Below are positions 1 through 7,416 of a DNA stretch of 30,182 nt, piece after piece. Position 1 is the first letter of the stretch. Each line of letters starts with the position of its first letter. The notes beneath the pieces are model-generated. The model was not told the DNA's origin. It saw nothing but the letters and a program-made list of their open reading frames with translations, and searched no databases. The DNA is from a virus: positions 1 through 30,182 of IMG/VR virus record IMGVR_UViG_3300047476_001965. One strand, 5' to 3'. A program made the position numbers and the translations under genes.

Positions 1-321
1 ACCCTGAGCACCAGTAGCTCCCGTAGCACCTGTTGCACCAGTGTTTCCAGTAAGGCCACCAGTACCTCTTATTCCCTGCTCACCCTGAGGTCCAGTTGCA
101 CCAGCAGGTCCGGTCGCACCTGTTGGTCCAGCCACTGTACTCGCTGCCCCCGTAGGTCCAGTCGCGCCAGTAGGTCCGGTCGCACCTGTTGCTCCTGCTG
201 AACCAGTTGCACCAGTCGGCCCAGTTGGACCGCCAGAGGGACCTGTTGCTCCAGTGGCACCCTGAGGCCCCTGAGCACCAACGGCCTTTATCTCTACATA
301 CGCGAAATCATCTGAAAGCAT
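1..321 (-). CDS. Collagen-like fibre protein, N-terminal part (runs off window edge)
   Basis: The reading frame opens with ATG at 321 ([20 protein letters not shown]) and stays open to base 1, so only 107 codons are present and the C-terminus lies outside the window. After about 14 residues it becomes an almost uninterrupted Gly-X-Y repeat, chiefly G-P-T, G-A-T and G-P-Q triplets, as in collagen-like phage fibres. Such regions form triple helices in trimeric tail or head fibres. Thr is the commonest Y residue; I see no X-Pro-Gly triplet, the classical prolyl-4-hydroxylase site. The ATG overlaps the stop codon of the upstream gene as TAATG, implying coupled translation. It lies downstream of the hydroxylase cassette on the same strand, so its product is a natural candidate substrate, which is inference. 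Confidence is high for the collagen-like nature, lower for the exact virion location. Confidence 0.85.
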   Translation of the reverse strand, partial: MLSDDFAYVEIKAVGAQGPQGATGATGPSGGPTGPTGATGSAGATGATGPTGATGPTGAASTVAGPTGATGPAGATGPQGEQGIRGTGGLTGNTGATGATGATGAQG

Positions 322-683
322 TATTTTGTTACCTCAGCTCGAACCGTTAGGTTGCCTTGAATTATTTTGGTGACTATGCCAGTAGAAGTCTCGGTGAGCT
401 CTAAATCATAGACATAATTTCCAGAAGTCAGTGCCGCCGTCTGAGCTGGGCTGGCAATAACAAGGACTGTCCCGGCGGTAGCATTTATTTCTAGACCACC
501 GTTTAAAGTTGTTAGAGTTAGGACAATTGTGCTTGAGCTCACTTTTTCACGTATGTGCATTACGCCCGTATAGCCAGTAAGGGTTACCGGTGCCTTAGCA
601 GAGCTTTTTAGCCCGATTGAGCGCAAAAGAGTGGCACCCTGATCGACAATAATGTCATAAACGTTTGTGGTTGCGCAATACAC
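321..683 (-). CDS. Small phage structural protein, paralogue of the gene at 20067-20429
   Basis: This 120-residue protein has the same length as the product of 20067-20429 and aligns end to end with it. Shared landmarks are YxIIxDQG near residues 9-16, GYT..MH(I/V)R near residue 40, YVYDLEL near residue 92, and a C-terminal GN(L/F)xVRAEVT. The predominantly beta, Thr/Val-rich composition suggests a small sandwich domain. Proteins with a DQG...GYTARM...YDLEL...G.V.V.PEVT pattern are common beside tail-fibre genes in tailed phages, but I cannot name a function. The start is a GTG preceded by AGGGA about six bases upstream. The stop TAA overlaps the ATG of the collagen-like gene (TAATG). Its position as first gene before a fibre gene mirrors the paralogue, which opens the large tail-fibre operon. 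Confidence 0.75.
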   Translation of the reverse strand: MYCATTNVYDIIVDQGATLLRSIGLKSSAKAPVTLTGYTGVMHIREKVSSSTIVLTLTTLNGGLEINATAGTVLVIASPAQTAALTSGNYVYDLELTETSTGIVTKIIQGNLTVRAEVTK

Positions 684-695
684 GGAAGTCCCTAA

Positions 696-701
696 ATTAT
701 A
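696..701 (-). promoter_or_regulatory. Candidate -10 box (TATAAT) before the small structural gene
   Basis: A perfect TATAAT lies on the minus strand in the gap after the last hydroxylase gene, 12 bases ahead of the GTG start at 683. I see no convincing -35 at the expected distance, and the implied leader would be only about six bases, so this is tentative. Confidence 0.3.
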
Positions 702-746
702 GGCGGTCCCTTATATTTTACCCGATATGGCTAATAATGATTACTA

Positions 747-1454
747 TCAGTATCTAGGTTGCTCATTTTTGGGGACATACCCTTCGCGTTCGCCAACGCC
801 GTAGTTTGGCCCGAGTGCGTCTATTTCTTCGATGGTTCGGTGCCGTTTCCATCCAGTACCAATATGCCATTTTTCGCCTTCTACAATTTTAGTTGAGGCG
901 TGGTAGAAAGGTTTTACGCAAGGAAAAATTACTAGTGTTCCTGGTTTTACTTGAAGTAATACGTCTTGCTCTGGGAACCAAAGATCTCCACCGACTCTAT
1001 CGTTATTTAGATAGATGATTCCAGTACAAATAGGATCAACTTGCGGCTGATAATCATCGTCTACGTGAGGGCCCATTTCTTGCCCCGTGTAGTAGTGAAA
1101 TATAGCATAATCAGTCATTAGTTTGCCATCTTGATAGTCCATACCAAGCTGCTCAAAGTAGTACCTACCTGCTTCATCGAAGAGCGCATCAACTTTACTA
1201 AAAAATGCTTTTACTTCTTCATTTTTCGTATTCTCTAGGTGTTCTCTTGAAGATATTCTTTTTGTTCCGTAAACGTGCGGCGTACCATCCGAGGTTTGCC
1301 AAGGTACTAATTTATGGAAGGCCTCCCCCTGACTATCCATCAACATATCATCCATAGTTTTATGCATGTGGATGGCATAGTCTGGATTATCTAGTGCCTC
1401 TTCGAATACAAAAATACGATCAGCATAAATAGTTAATTTACTAAGATCAAGCAT
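747..1454 (-). CDS. 2-oxoglutarate/Fe(II) dioxygenase (prolyl-4-hydroxylase-type), divergent member
   Basis: This 235-residue protein carries the iron-binding H130-V-D132 and distal H185, with K195 ten residues later as the likely 2-oxoglutarate anchor. These enzymes couple decarboxylation of 2-oxoglutarate to hydroxylation of a substrate. The strand motif read as YLNDDYEGGEL in its neighbours is here YLNNDRVGGDLWFP (148-161), and P171-G172-T is the usual turn before the strand leading to the distal His. Together with a long distinct N-terminal part, this makes it the most divergent of the eight cassette members. The C-terminal tail (206-235) is charged and not shared. The ATG at 1454 has a GAGGA site six bases upstream, and a 17-base gap separates it from the upstream gene. 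It is the last oxygenase transcribed before the structural pair at 1-683. Substrate unknown. Confidence 0.88.
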   Translation of the reverse strand: MLDLSKLTIYADRIFVFEEALDNPDYAIHMHKTMDDMLMDSQGEAFHKLVPWQTSDGTPHVYGTKRISSREHLENTKNEEVKAFFSKVDALFDEAGRYYFEQLGMDYQDGKLMTDYAIFHYYTGQEMGPHVDDDYQPQVDPICTGIIYLNNDRVGGDLWFPEQDVLLQVKPGTLVIFPCVKPFYHASTKIVEGEKWHIGTGWKRHRTIEEIDALGPNYGVGEREGYVPKNEQPRY

Positions 1455-1471
1455 AATAATCCTCTATACCC

Positions 1472-2161
1472 TTAAGCGTCTTTATTTCCGGCAGCCCACT
1501 GTTTTTTCTGCTCGTCTTGGCGAGTACGCTCGTATGCAATTTCAGCTTCCATTTGAGCAAGCTCTTCTTCAGTGTAGACAGAATCAATGTAGTCCCAGAA
1601 ACCTACCACTGTAAATCGAGTTCCAGAAACGATTTCATTAATGCGGTGAATATTCTGTACGCCACCAGGGAATGCAATCAAGCTACCCTGAGGAAGCTTC
1701 ACGGTTAAATCGTGGTCGCGAAATTCTAGCTCCCCGCCCTCGTAGTCATCGTTTAGATACAAAACGCTGGCGAATTTGTTGTTACGCCAAGCGGTCGGGT
1801 TGCCATCAATATCGGAACTATCTGAGTGCCAGCGAGCAAACGCCCCTACTGGCCACTTCTGAGCATGGGCGCTGTTAAGTTTTACGCCACGATCGTAGGC
1901 AGCTTCAATTGCAGAGCGAATGTGCTCTGGCAGCCAACGGAAGTAATCTTTATGGATATCCTCTAAGCCTGAACGCTGTAGAGCATCTTCTTCGATCATT
2001 AATGCCATACCAAGTGAATCATAGAAGCAGGTCTGCATCCAGTGTCCAGAGTTAGTCCCCTGGTCTTCAAAGAAATCAATAATCTTTTGACACTCTTCAG
2101 GGCTCAAAAAACCCGGGTATGTTACAACATCATCTTTAATCCATACTGGTTCTGGTAGCAT
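1472..2161 (-). CDS. 2-oxoglutarate/Fe(II) dioxygenase, copy B of a duplicated block
   Basis: A 229-residue prolyl-4-hydroxylase-type oxygenase. The metal ligands are H112-S-D114 and H172, and R182 fits the 2-oxoglutarate salt bridge. YLNDDYEGGEL occupies 135-145. The N-terminus (YPGFLSPEECQKIIDFFE) resembles the helix that starts many 2OG-FeII oxygenase domains. It is the paralogue of the gene at 3027-3752: both have SAHAQKW or SHAQKW before the HxD, FPGG followed by N-IH around the distal His, TRFT, and a charged helical tail ending W-x-x-GNK-x-A. The ATG at 2161 is preceded by AGGAT at five to six bases. Gaps of 42 and 17 bases flank it in the same-strand array. No substrate can be deduced; proximity to fibre genes suggests a protein or a surface glycan. 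Confidence 0.9.
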   Translation of the reverse strand: MLPEPVWIKDDVVTYPGFLSPEECQKIIDFFEDQGTNSGHWMQTCFYDSLGMALMIEEDALQRSGLEDIHKDYFRWLPEHIRSAIEAAYDRGVKLNSAHAQKWPVGAFARWHSDSSDIDGNPTAWRNNKFASVLYLNDDYEGGELEFRDHDLTVKLPQGSLIAFPGGVQNIHRINEIVSGTRFTVVGFWDYIDSVYTEEELAQMEAEIAYERTRQDEQKKQWAAGNKDA

Positions 2162-2203
2162 TTCTATCCTATTTTTATGCGTTATCTTATAATTATACTG
2201 TGT

Positions 2204-2995
2204 TTAGTAGTCATAGATATCTGTTGATTGGCTCTTTCTGAATGCGCTTTCTCGAGCTTTTTCCATTTCAGCCCATTTTTCGGCACCGTGTTCTGCAAGT
2301 CCAGCTAGCCATTCAGGGGTGCCCTCGAACTCGTGCACCCAAAAAGTTCTAATAAAATACCGATTTCCCGAGTGGATTTGCTTCACTCCGTGATAATACG
2401 GCTCTGTGGATGGGAATACTATTACATCTCCCGCGGCAGGTTTGTAGTCAATTGTGTCGTATCCACCGTTTTTGTTGGCAACCCTAAAAGTAAGTTCGCC
2501 GCCCTCGTAATCATCGTTCAAGTACATCGTGCAGGTCAGGGCGTACTTTAGTCCGGGGGCGTCTGCTTTTTCACGCTGGAAGTCAGTGTGGTAGTGCATA
2601 GAGTAGCGATCATCATCTACTCCGCCTAGTGCTACGTATTTAGCAATAGATGGTTTTTGGTGAGACCAATTAGGCAACTCCAGTGGGTATGTCTTCATAT
2701 AGTCTTCAGTTACCTTATAGAAAAGCTCATCTACATACACTGACAACTCCATGCCCGGTTTTCCAGCTTGTTCTACTTTATAATTTTCTAAGAAAGCTTT
2801 CCATTCTTCAGGAGTTGGCTTAGTTTCAAAACGCACGTAATCAAGCCCTGGAACGCTTACCATATCGCCAAATGTCCACCAAGCCTGCCAGCTTGGTAGC
2901 TCTTTTACATTTTCAATAAAACCATACGGGTCATTAAATATACCCCTATATACAAAAATTCTAGGGTATATTTCTTCATGAAGTAAGTCACTCAT
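2204..2995 (-). CDS. 2-oxoglutarate/Fe(II) dioxygenase, copy A of a duplicated block
   Basis: A 263-residue oxygenase with H136-T-D138 inside MHYHTDFQ, distal H202 inside PYYHGV, and R212 as the likely 2-oxoglutarate ligand. YLNDDYEGGEL spans 158-168. Its paralogue is 3752-4516: both share EIYPRI near the N-terminus, a W-x-AWxTFG segment near residue 40, MHYHTDFQ, TCTMYLNDDYEGGE, a KPxAGD(V/I)(I/L)VFPS turn and YYHGV. The C-terminal 40 residues are rich in Glu, Lys and Ala and are probably helical. The start at 2995 is well fixed by GGAGG five to six bases upstream. With the downstream gene it forms a two-gene block that recurs immediately upstream at 3027-4516, evidence of tandem duplication. 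Confidence 0.9.
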   Translation of the reverse strand: MSDLLHEEIYPRIFVYRGIFNDPYGFIENVKELPSWQAWWTFGDMVSVPGLDYVRFETKPTPEEWKAFLENYKVEQAGKPGMELSVYVDELFYKVTEDYMKTYPLELPNWSHQKPSIAKYVALGGVDDDRYSMHYHTDFQREKADAPGLKYALTCTMYLNDDYEGGELTFRVANKNGGYDTIDYKPAAGDVIVFPSTEPYYHGVKQIHSGNRYFIRTFWVHEFEGTPEWLAGLAEHGAEKWAEMEKARESAFRKSQSTDIYDY

Positions 2996-3026
2996 TTATC
3001 CTCCATGGTTGGAGTCTACTACAATT

Positions 3027-3752
3027 TTAAGCATACTTATTTCCGCGCTCCCACTCGGCCCGCTGCTCGAGCTGAGACTCCCTAACTTCAGCCAATTCAG
3101 CGGCCCATTCTGCTTGTCTCTCTGCTGAATACTCGGCGTCTGCGAAGTCCCAAAAGGATAGCATGGTAAATCTAGTTCCTTCCGATATTTCTTTGACGCC
3201 GTGAATATTCTCTATTCCGCCTGGAAATATGTATATAGAAAAAGCGTTAGGCTTGATCTCTAGATTGTGCTCCGGAAAGTACAGCTCCCCACCTTCATAA
3301 TCACCATTGAGATATAAAACTGCCACGTATTTGTTTATCTCGAAGGCTGTTGGATTGCCGGCTTCATCTGAATTATCAGAGTGCGGATATGCATATCCGC
3401 CTTCTTCCCACTTTTGCGCGTGAGACGTATTTGGTTTTACCCTACGCTCGAATATTATTTCTACTGCAGATTTTGTTCTAGTATTTATTTCATTAAATAC
3501 GTCATGCGTTAGCCCAAATTTTTCTAGTTCAATGGTATCCGGATTTAGCCCCATTCCATAAGATCCATAGAAGGCAATAGGTCCCCACTGCTCTGGACCA
3601 TTTTCAAAGTAGTCAATCAGGTTGCTAGCTATGGAGGGTGCTATAAAGTTAGGAATCTCTATAATTCTATTAGTCTCTACTCCTAGTTTAGAAGTAGTAT
3701 TTTTTTCATCTCTATAAAAGATAAAAGTTTCTTGATTAATAGTTGCGTTCAT
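3027..3752 (-). CDS. 2-oxoglutarate/Fe(II) dioxygenase, paralogue of 1472-2161
   Basis: A 241-residue oxygenase. The frame is open 38 codons further upstream, but the start MNATINQETF at 3752 is preferred: it makes a TAATG overlap with the stop of the preceding gene, and the longer reading would be buried in that gene. Ligands are H124-S-D126 and H184, with R194 for 2-oxoglutarate. The strand motif is YLNGDYEGGELYFPEH (147-162), with Gly replacing the first Asp seen in most neighbours. It shares SHAQKW (110-115), FPGGIENIH (176-184) and the W-x-x-GNKYA tail with the gene at 1472-2161. Expected product: a soluble cytoplasmic hydroxylase of unknown substrate, co-translated with the upstream oxygenase. 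Confidence 0.9.
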   Translation of the reverse strand: MNATINQETFIFYRDEKNTTSKLGVETNRIIEIPNFIAPSIASNLIDYFENGPEQWGPIAFYGSYGMGLNPDTIELEKFGLTHDVFNEINTRTKSAVEIIFERRVKPNTSHAQKWEEGGYAYPHSDNSDEAGNPTAFEINKYVAVLYLNGDYEGGELYFPEHNLEIKPNAFSIYIFPGGIENIHGVKEISEGTRFTMLSFWDFADAEYSAERQAEWAAELAEVRESQLEQRAEWERGNKYA

Positions 3753-4516
3753 TATTCTGCGCTGCCCATTAGGTTGTAGCGTCCGCTTTGACGTTCGGAT
3801 TTTTCTCGCTCTAGCTCCATCTGAGCCCAGGTCTCGGTGCCATATTTTTCTAATCCAGCATGCCAATTAGGTGACCCTGGAAAATAATAATCCCAGAAGG
3901 AGCGGACAAAATATTTTTGACCGTTAGTTGTCAGACCTACACCATGGTAGTACGGTTCGTCCGAAGGAAATACTAGGATATCTCCAGCTTTAGGTTTGTA
4001 GACTATTTCATCTATAGATTTGTCATCTTTTAGAATTTTGAAAGCTATTTCTCCACCCTCATAGTCATCGTTGAGATACATGGTACAAGTGATGTATGGT
4101 TTGAATCCAGGCTCTTCACGCTTTTCTTGCTGAAAATCAGTGTGGTAGTGCATGGCTACATCCTCTGAGGCGCCTCCGTTTGTCTCGTACATACATACAG
4201 CTGGAGAGTTAAAGTTCCAAGATACTTGGTCAATTTCATTGCTTTTAACATAGTGTTTAGTAGCTTTGTAGAAAGCATCCAAAATTTGGTCTGCTGCTGA
4301 ATTTGGAATCTCTACTGATTCTTGAATATTCTTCCAATCAGCCGTAGATGGAAACGACTCAAAGGACCTACGGTCTATCTGAATTACAGCAGTTTCGCCA
4401 AAAGTGTACCAAGCTGACCATTGATACACGCTTTTCAGTGTATCGACAATATTATTGGTATCATTTAGTAATCCGCTATAGATAGATATACGCGGGTATA
4501 TTTCTTTAATCTGCAT
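3752..4516 (-). CDS. 2-oxoglutarate/Fe(II) dioxygenase, paralogue of 2204-2995
   Basis: A 254-residue oxygenase, numbered from the ATG at 4516 (MQIKEIYPRI). An in-frame TTG at 4528 would add four residues. Neither start has a strong ribosome site, and the ATG fits the paralogue better. Ligands are H125-T-D127 (MHYHTDFQ) and H191 (PYYHGV), with K201 for 2-oxoglutarate. YLNDDYEGGE lies at 147-156. It aligns along its whole length with the gene at 2204-2995. The coding region overlaps the end of the upstream oxygenase by 11 bases and ends in TAATG with the next, so three oxygenase genes are translationally linked here. Function is inferred from family; the substrate is not known. Confidence 0.88.
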   Translation of the reverse strand: MQIKEIYPRISIYSGLLNDTNNIVDTLKSVYQWSAWYTFGETAVIQIDRRSFESFPSTADWKNIQESVEIPNSAADQILDAFYKATKHYVKSNEIDQVSWNFNSPAVCMYETNGGASEDVAMHYHTDFQQEKREEPGFKPYITCTMYLNDDYEGGEIAFKILKDDKSIDEIVYKPKAGDILVFPSDEPYYHGVGLTTNGQKYFVRSFWDYYFPGSPNWHAGLEKYGTETWAQMELEREKSERQSGRYNLMGSAE

Positions 4517-5186
4517 GATGTTTAACAATTGTCCAGAAAAAGGGGCACGTATATCTAGTTCCAGACTTAATCTCAGTTACACCGTGAATGTAGTTCATGT
4601 CCCCCGGAAAGAAATAGGCTGCACCGCGCTTAGGTTTGAACTGAATGCCTTGGTTAGGGAAGTAAAGTTCTCCACCCTCATAGTCATCATTAATGTAAAA
4701 AAGACCAGCTAGGTCGTAGTAGGGGAAATCGTTTGGCTTGCCCCTGTCAGCCCCAATGTGAAGCTCTTTATCTGCGTGCGGCTCTTGTCGCATACCTGGA
4801 AGCCATCGAACTAGAGCTGGACTAGTTGGCATAGCGTCTACGTTGAAAAATTTATCAACCTCTACCTTAAGGCGCTCAACCATTCCCTCGATTATTCGCG
4901 GAATCTCCGGGTTTACACGATCGATAGTTGTATAAGTCGCAACTCGGTCCTTCCAATAGTCCGAGTCGTAGATTACCGTGCCTTCTTCGTTGTAGTGGGT
5001 TTCGGTCACATCCCACTGATCGTTACTACGAATAAAAGCGTCTAAGGCAGTGATTTCTTCCTCGGTCATGAAGTTCTCTAAAGAAACGATGTTGTCCGAA
5101 GAATCTCCATAGAAACCAGATGGCGTAATAGATACCCGCGGTGCTCCGCGGTGACTGTTTGCTAGATCTTGCTCTTGTGGTTCCAT
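4506..5186 (-). CDS. 2-oxoglutarate/Fe(II) dioxygenase
   Basis: A 226-residue oxygenase. Two in-frame ATGs sit at 5192 and 5186. AGGA lies one base before the first but seven bases before the second, so 5186 (MEPQEQDLAN) is preferred. Ligands are H137-A-D139 and H201, with R211 for 2-oxoglutarate. The strand motif is YINDDYEGGELYFPNQ (164-179), and RYTCPFFWTIVK closes the domain. A 16-residue insertion between HxD and the strand motif (ELHIGADRGKPNDFPY region) distinguishes it from its neighbours; it has no close partner in the cassette. The gene follows the non-oxygenase pair at 5201-6656 after a short gap and overlaps the next oxygenase by 11 bases. Confidence 0.9.
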   Translation of the reverse strand: MEPQEQDLANSHRGAPRVSITPSGFYGDSSDNIVSLENFMTEEEITALDAFIRSNDQWDVTETHYNEEGTVIYDSDYWKDRVATYTTIDRVNPEIPRIIEGMVERLKVEVDKFFNVDAMPTSPALVRWLPGMRQEPHADKELHIGADRGKPNDFPYYDLAGLFYINDDYEGGELYFPNQGIQFKPKRGAAYFFPGDMNYIHGVTEIKSGTRYTCPFFWTIVKHHAD

Positions 5187-5200
5187 ATTCATATCCTATA

Positions 5201-5935
5201 TCACTCGTAGACTCGTCTAGTCCAGACTTCTTTTTGATACACTCCACCATTAGGTACTCGGTATTTTTGACTATTTTCCATATTATTTTTTACCATGTCA
5301 TTATAGCCAACGGAGATGTCTATCTCGGCTTTCCAATCTTCGCGTTTAAAGGGAAGAATTTGAGCATAAGGAGTTCCTGCGGGTATGATACCTGTAAATC
5401 CTTTAGCAATAAAAAATGGCATTGTCCCTGGTAAGTGGACTTTGTCATTGTCGATAATGCCACTTGTAGTTAAAAATGGTAGCTCAAAGCGGTTAAAAGG
5501 CTGAGAATACAGTGCACTGTAGCCCTCTGGAAGAACTACTGCCCAGTCGGCCCACCAAGCAAAGTGTTTTTCGTGATACCCCTGAGGTGCAGTGAATTGG
5601 GGCATTGGCATACGGTCTCCAACAAAATCCTTGTTGTACTCGTCTAACACTTTAATATTAATTTCACCATTGCTCTCGTATACCTCTACATCGCACGGTG
5701 TTTTGTATACATAACCGGTGCCCATGATATCGAACACTGCAGGGCATGCTTTCCAGGTTGGAACTTTACCTCCGTCCTGGGGATTAATCCAAGGCTCGGC
5801 TGTGTGGGGATTAATAGCAAATCTATCAGCTTTTCTATACCAATCGGGGATAGTTTTAATAGTTGCAGCGGGCGCGGACGGGCTCTCTTTTGTTAGCCAT
5901 GGTCGATTTCGTACAAACTTAATTATCTGAGACAC
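5201..5935 (-). CDS. Uncharacterised phage protein embedded in the hydroxylase cassette
   Basis: A 244-residue soluble protein with no signal peptide or membrane segment. Landmarks are IPDWYRKA (29-36), W61-KACPAVFDIMGTGY (61-75), PCDVEV (80-85) and a C-terminal half containing SQPFNRFELPF (144-154) and IIPAGTPYAQILPFKR (183-198). The last two match, in the same order and spacing, the C-terminal half of the next gene upstream (IQPFTTIMS and ITIPAGTPIFTILPIS), so the two probably share a beta-rich, cupin-like fold. I do not see an HxD...H iron site. Similar proteins occur in environmental phages without known function. The start is GTG at 5935, with AGGAGA nine bases upstream inside the preceding gene, which it overlaps by 17 bases. 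It lies between oxygenase genes, so a role in the same modification pathway is likely but unproven. Confidence 0.7.
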   Translation of the reverse strand: MSQIIKFVRNRPWLTKESPSAPAATIKTIPDWYRKADRFAINPHTAEPWINPQDGGKVPTWKACPAVFDIMGTGYVYKTPCDVEVYESNGEINIKVLDEYNKDFVGDRMPMPQFTAPQGYHEKHFAWWADWAVVLPEGYSALYSQPFNRFELPFLTTSGIIDNDKVHLPGTMPFFIAKGFTGIIPAGTPYAQILPFKREDWKAEIDISVGYNDMVKNNMENSQKYRVPNGGVYQKEVWTRRVYE

Positions 5936-6656
5936 TATATGATTCTCCTGTAACTGGGCAGCTCACCGTGCGTAGCTTAATATTTTTTGACTCGTGAGAC
6001 CCCATTGAGCTGCCGTCGTAGTTAATAGCATCTCGATACATTTTTGACCAATCTCCGACAGAGTTTTTTATTTCTGATGCGTCTCCGTACTTCTTTAGTT
6101 CTTCGTAATACTCACGAGGCATATCTCCCTCAATAATATTCATTTCGTAGTCATCTTGTAGGCCTTTAATTGAAATTGGAAGAATAGTGAAAATAGGGGT
6201 TCCGGCTGGAATAGTTATTTCTTTATTTGGCTCTGTAATTTTTAGAGCTAGCGGGAACTCTCCCTTGTAAAAAGAAGTGCTCATTATTGTAGTAAATGGC
6301 TGAATCCCGCGGATAAATAGGTTTGGCGTTGGCATAGTCAACATAGAGGTATCCTCGTCTGTCTTAATAATTAAGCCACCATAGAAACTAACGGTTCCGT
6401 GACCTCTGCCAGTGAATACATATTCTTCACCTTCTAGAATGGTTACGTGGAAATCTCTAGAATCTTCGATTCCATCCCAAATAAATTTAATATCTTTTGG
6501 AAAAGAAATTCCCCAGCCTAGCCGGTTTGTTAAAGAGACCGGGAAGCACATGTAGGCGTGCCTATCGAAGGTATTATCCATCCAATCACGGGTCCCCCTT
6601 AACTGCTCTACGTGAGCAGACATGGGGCGTAGTCTACGAAGTTCTATTTTCTTCAT
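5919..6656 (-). CDS. DUF6065-like protein embedded in the hydroxylase cassette
   Basis: A 245-residue protein. Residues 23-50 (RDWMDNTFDRHAY, C37-FPVSLTNRLGW) resemble the N-terminal signature I remember for DUF6065, a family of unknown function; I could not check this by search. A beta-rich middle (GRGHGTVSFYGGLI, 83-96) leads to MPTPNLFIRGIQPFTTIMS (108-126) and PAGTPIFTILPIS (150-162), shared with the gene downstream. The start at 6656 forms TAATG with the stop of the upstream oxygenase, and AGGA lies seven bases before it. DUF6065-like genes may sit near 2OG oxygenase genes elsewhere, which would suggest a partner or substrate-binding role; that is from memory and uncertain. No catalytic residues can be assigned. 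Confidence 0.65.
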   Translation of the reverse strand: MKKIELRRLRPMSAHVEQLRGTRDWMDNTFDRHAYMCFPVSLTNRLGWGISFPKDIKFIWDGIEDSRDFHVTILEGEEYVFTGRGHGTVSFYGGLIIKTDEDTSMLTMPTPNLFIRGIQPFTTIMSTSFYKGEFPLALKITEPNKEITIPAGTPIFTILPISIKGLQDDYEMNIIEGDMPREYYEELKKYGDASEIKNSVGDWSKMYRDAINYDGSSMGSHESKNIKLRTVSCPVTGESYSVSDN

Positions 6657-7405
6657 TAGCTTCCTGTTTCTTCATAGAATTTTTGTTTGTGAAATTTGTC
6701 ACTATAGTCAAGCATGGTAACCATAGAATATTTAGTTCCAGACTTTACCGGCATGGCTCGGTGAGGGTACATAAAATTTGAAGGAAATAGGTACACATCG
6801 CCAGCTTTAGGTTTGATTGTTACATCATGCAGCCTAAAATAAAGCTCTCCACCCTCGTAGTCATCATTCGGGAATGCAACTATAGATACTACACAGTTAT
6901 ATGAATATCCGTGATCGTGGTGTTCTTGAAAGTGCTGTCCGGGGCCGTACTTAATGTAATTAGTTGCTTCCCAGTAGCGCAGCTCGCCGATATTGTAGTG
7001 GCGGGTATAGTGTTTGACCGCTTGAAGTTGACGATAGTGGGTCTCGTCTGCTAATTTATGTAGAGTTAATCCCGGCGCAGAGGTGTCTTCGGCAATATCA
7101 CTTTTTTTATATTTAAAGTCAAAACAGTCTCGGTAGTCTGGCATCTTAACTCCGTAGCCAACCATTGCTTCTTCATACTTGTAGTTATTGTCAGAATCAT
7201 TTAAAACTGACTCTAATCTACTAATAATGTTCATGCTTTCTGGTAAAACATCGTGGTAGACCCAGATGCCCGTGCCAGGCGCTACTTCTTCCGCTGAGCT
7301 CCAGGTCTGCTCTTCTATCTCGTACCATGCCTGAAGACGGACGTTGTGATCATCCATCTCTTTTTGCATTTTTTCATCAGGTCCACTGACGTGTTCAGTA
7401 TTCAT
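6656..7405 (-). CDS. 2-oxoglutarate/Fe(II) dioxygenase, paralogue of 7417-8169
   Basis: A 249-residue oxygenase. An ATG at 7417 would form TGATG with the upstream stop, but the next in-frame ATG at 7405 (MNTEHVSGPD) has a textbook GGAGG eight bases before it, so 7405 is preferred. Ligands are H162-H-D164, in FQEHHDHGYSY, and H215, with K225 for 2-oxoglutarate. The strand motif is FPNDDYEGGELYF (178-190). It shares with the upstream gene a Y-GPG-xHF-x-x-HxDHG signature, a KPKAGD turn and a (Y/F)xFPS(N/T)F...H pattern around the distal His. The N-terminal half (about 140 residues) is longer than in the other cassette members apart from that partner. Confidence 0.9.
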   Translation of the reverse strand: MNTEHVSGPDEKMQKEMDDHNVRLQAWYEIEEQTWSSAEEVAPGTGIWVYHDVLPESMNIISRLESVLNDSDNNYKYEEAMVGYGVKMPDYRDCFDFKYKKSDIAEDTSAPGLTLHKLADETHYRQLQAVKHYTRHYNIGELRYWEATNYIKYGPGQHFQEHHDHGYSYNCVVSIVAFPNDDYEGGELYFRLHDVTIKPKAGDVYLFPSNFMYPHRAMPVKSGTKYSMVTMLDYSDKFHKQKFYEETGS

Positions 7406-7416
7406 GTATTCCTCCA

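Noticed and set aside
69-281. Open frame of 70 residues on the minus strand at the left edge
   Set aside because: It is the wrong frame of the collagen-like repeat; the frame starting at 321 gives perfect Gly-X-Y periodicity and a TAATG start.
3753-3866. Upstream extension of the oxygenase gene at 3027-3752 by 38 codons
   Set aside because: The extra residues are basic and unlike the paralogue, overlap the preceding oxygenase gene, and bypass the TAATG junction used elsewhere.
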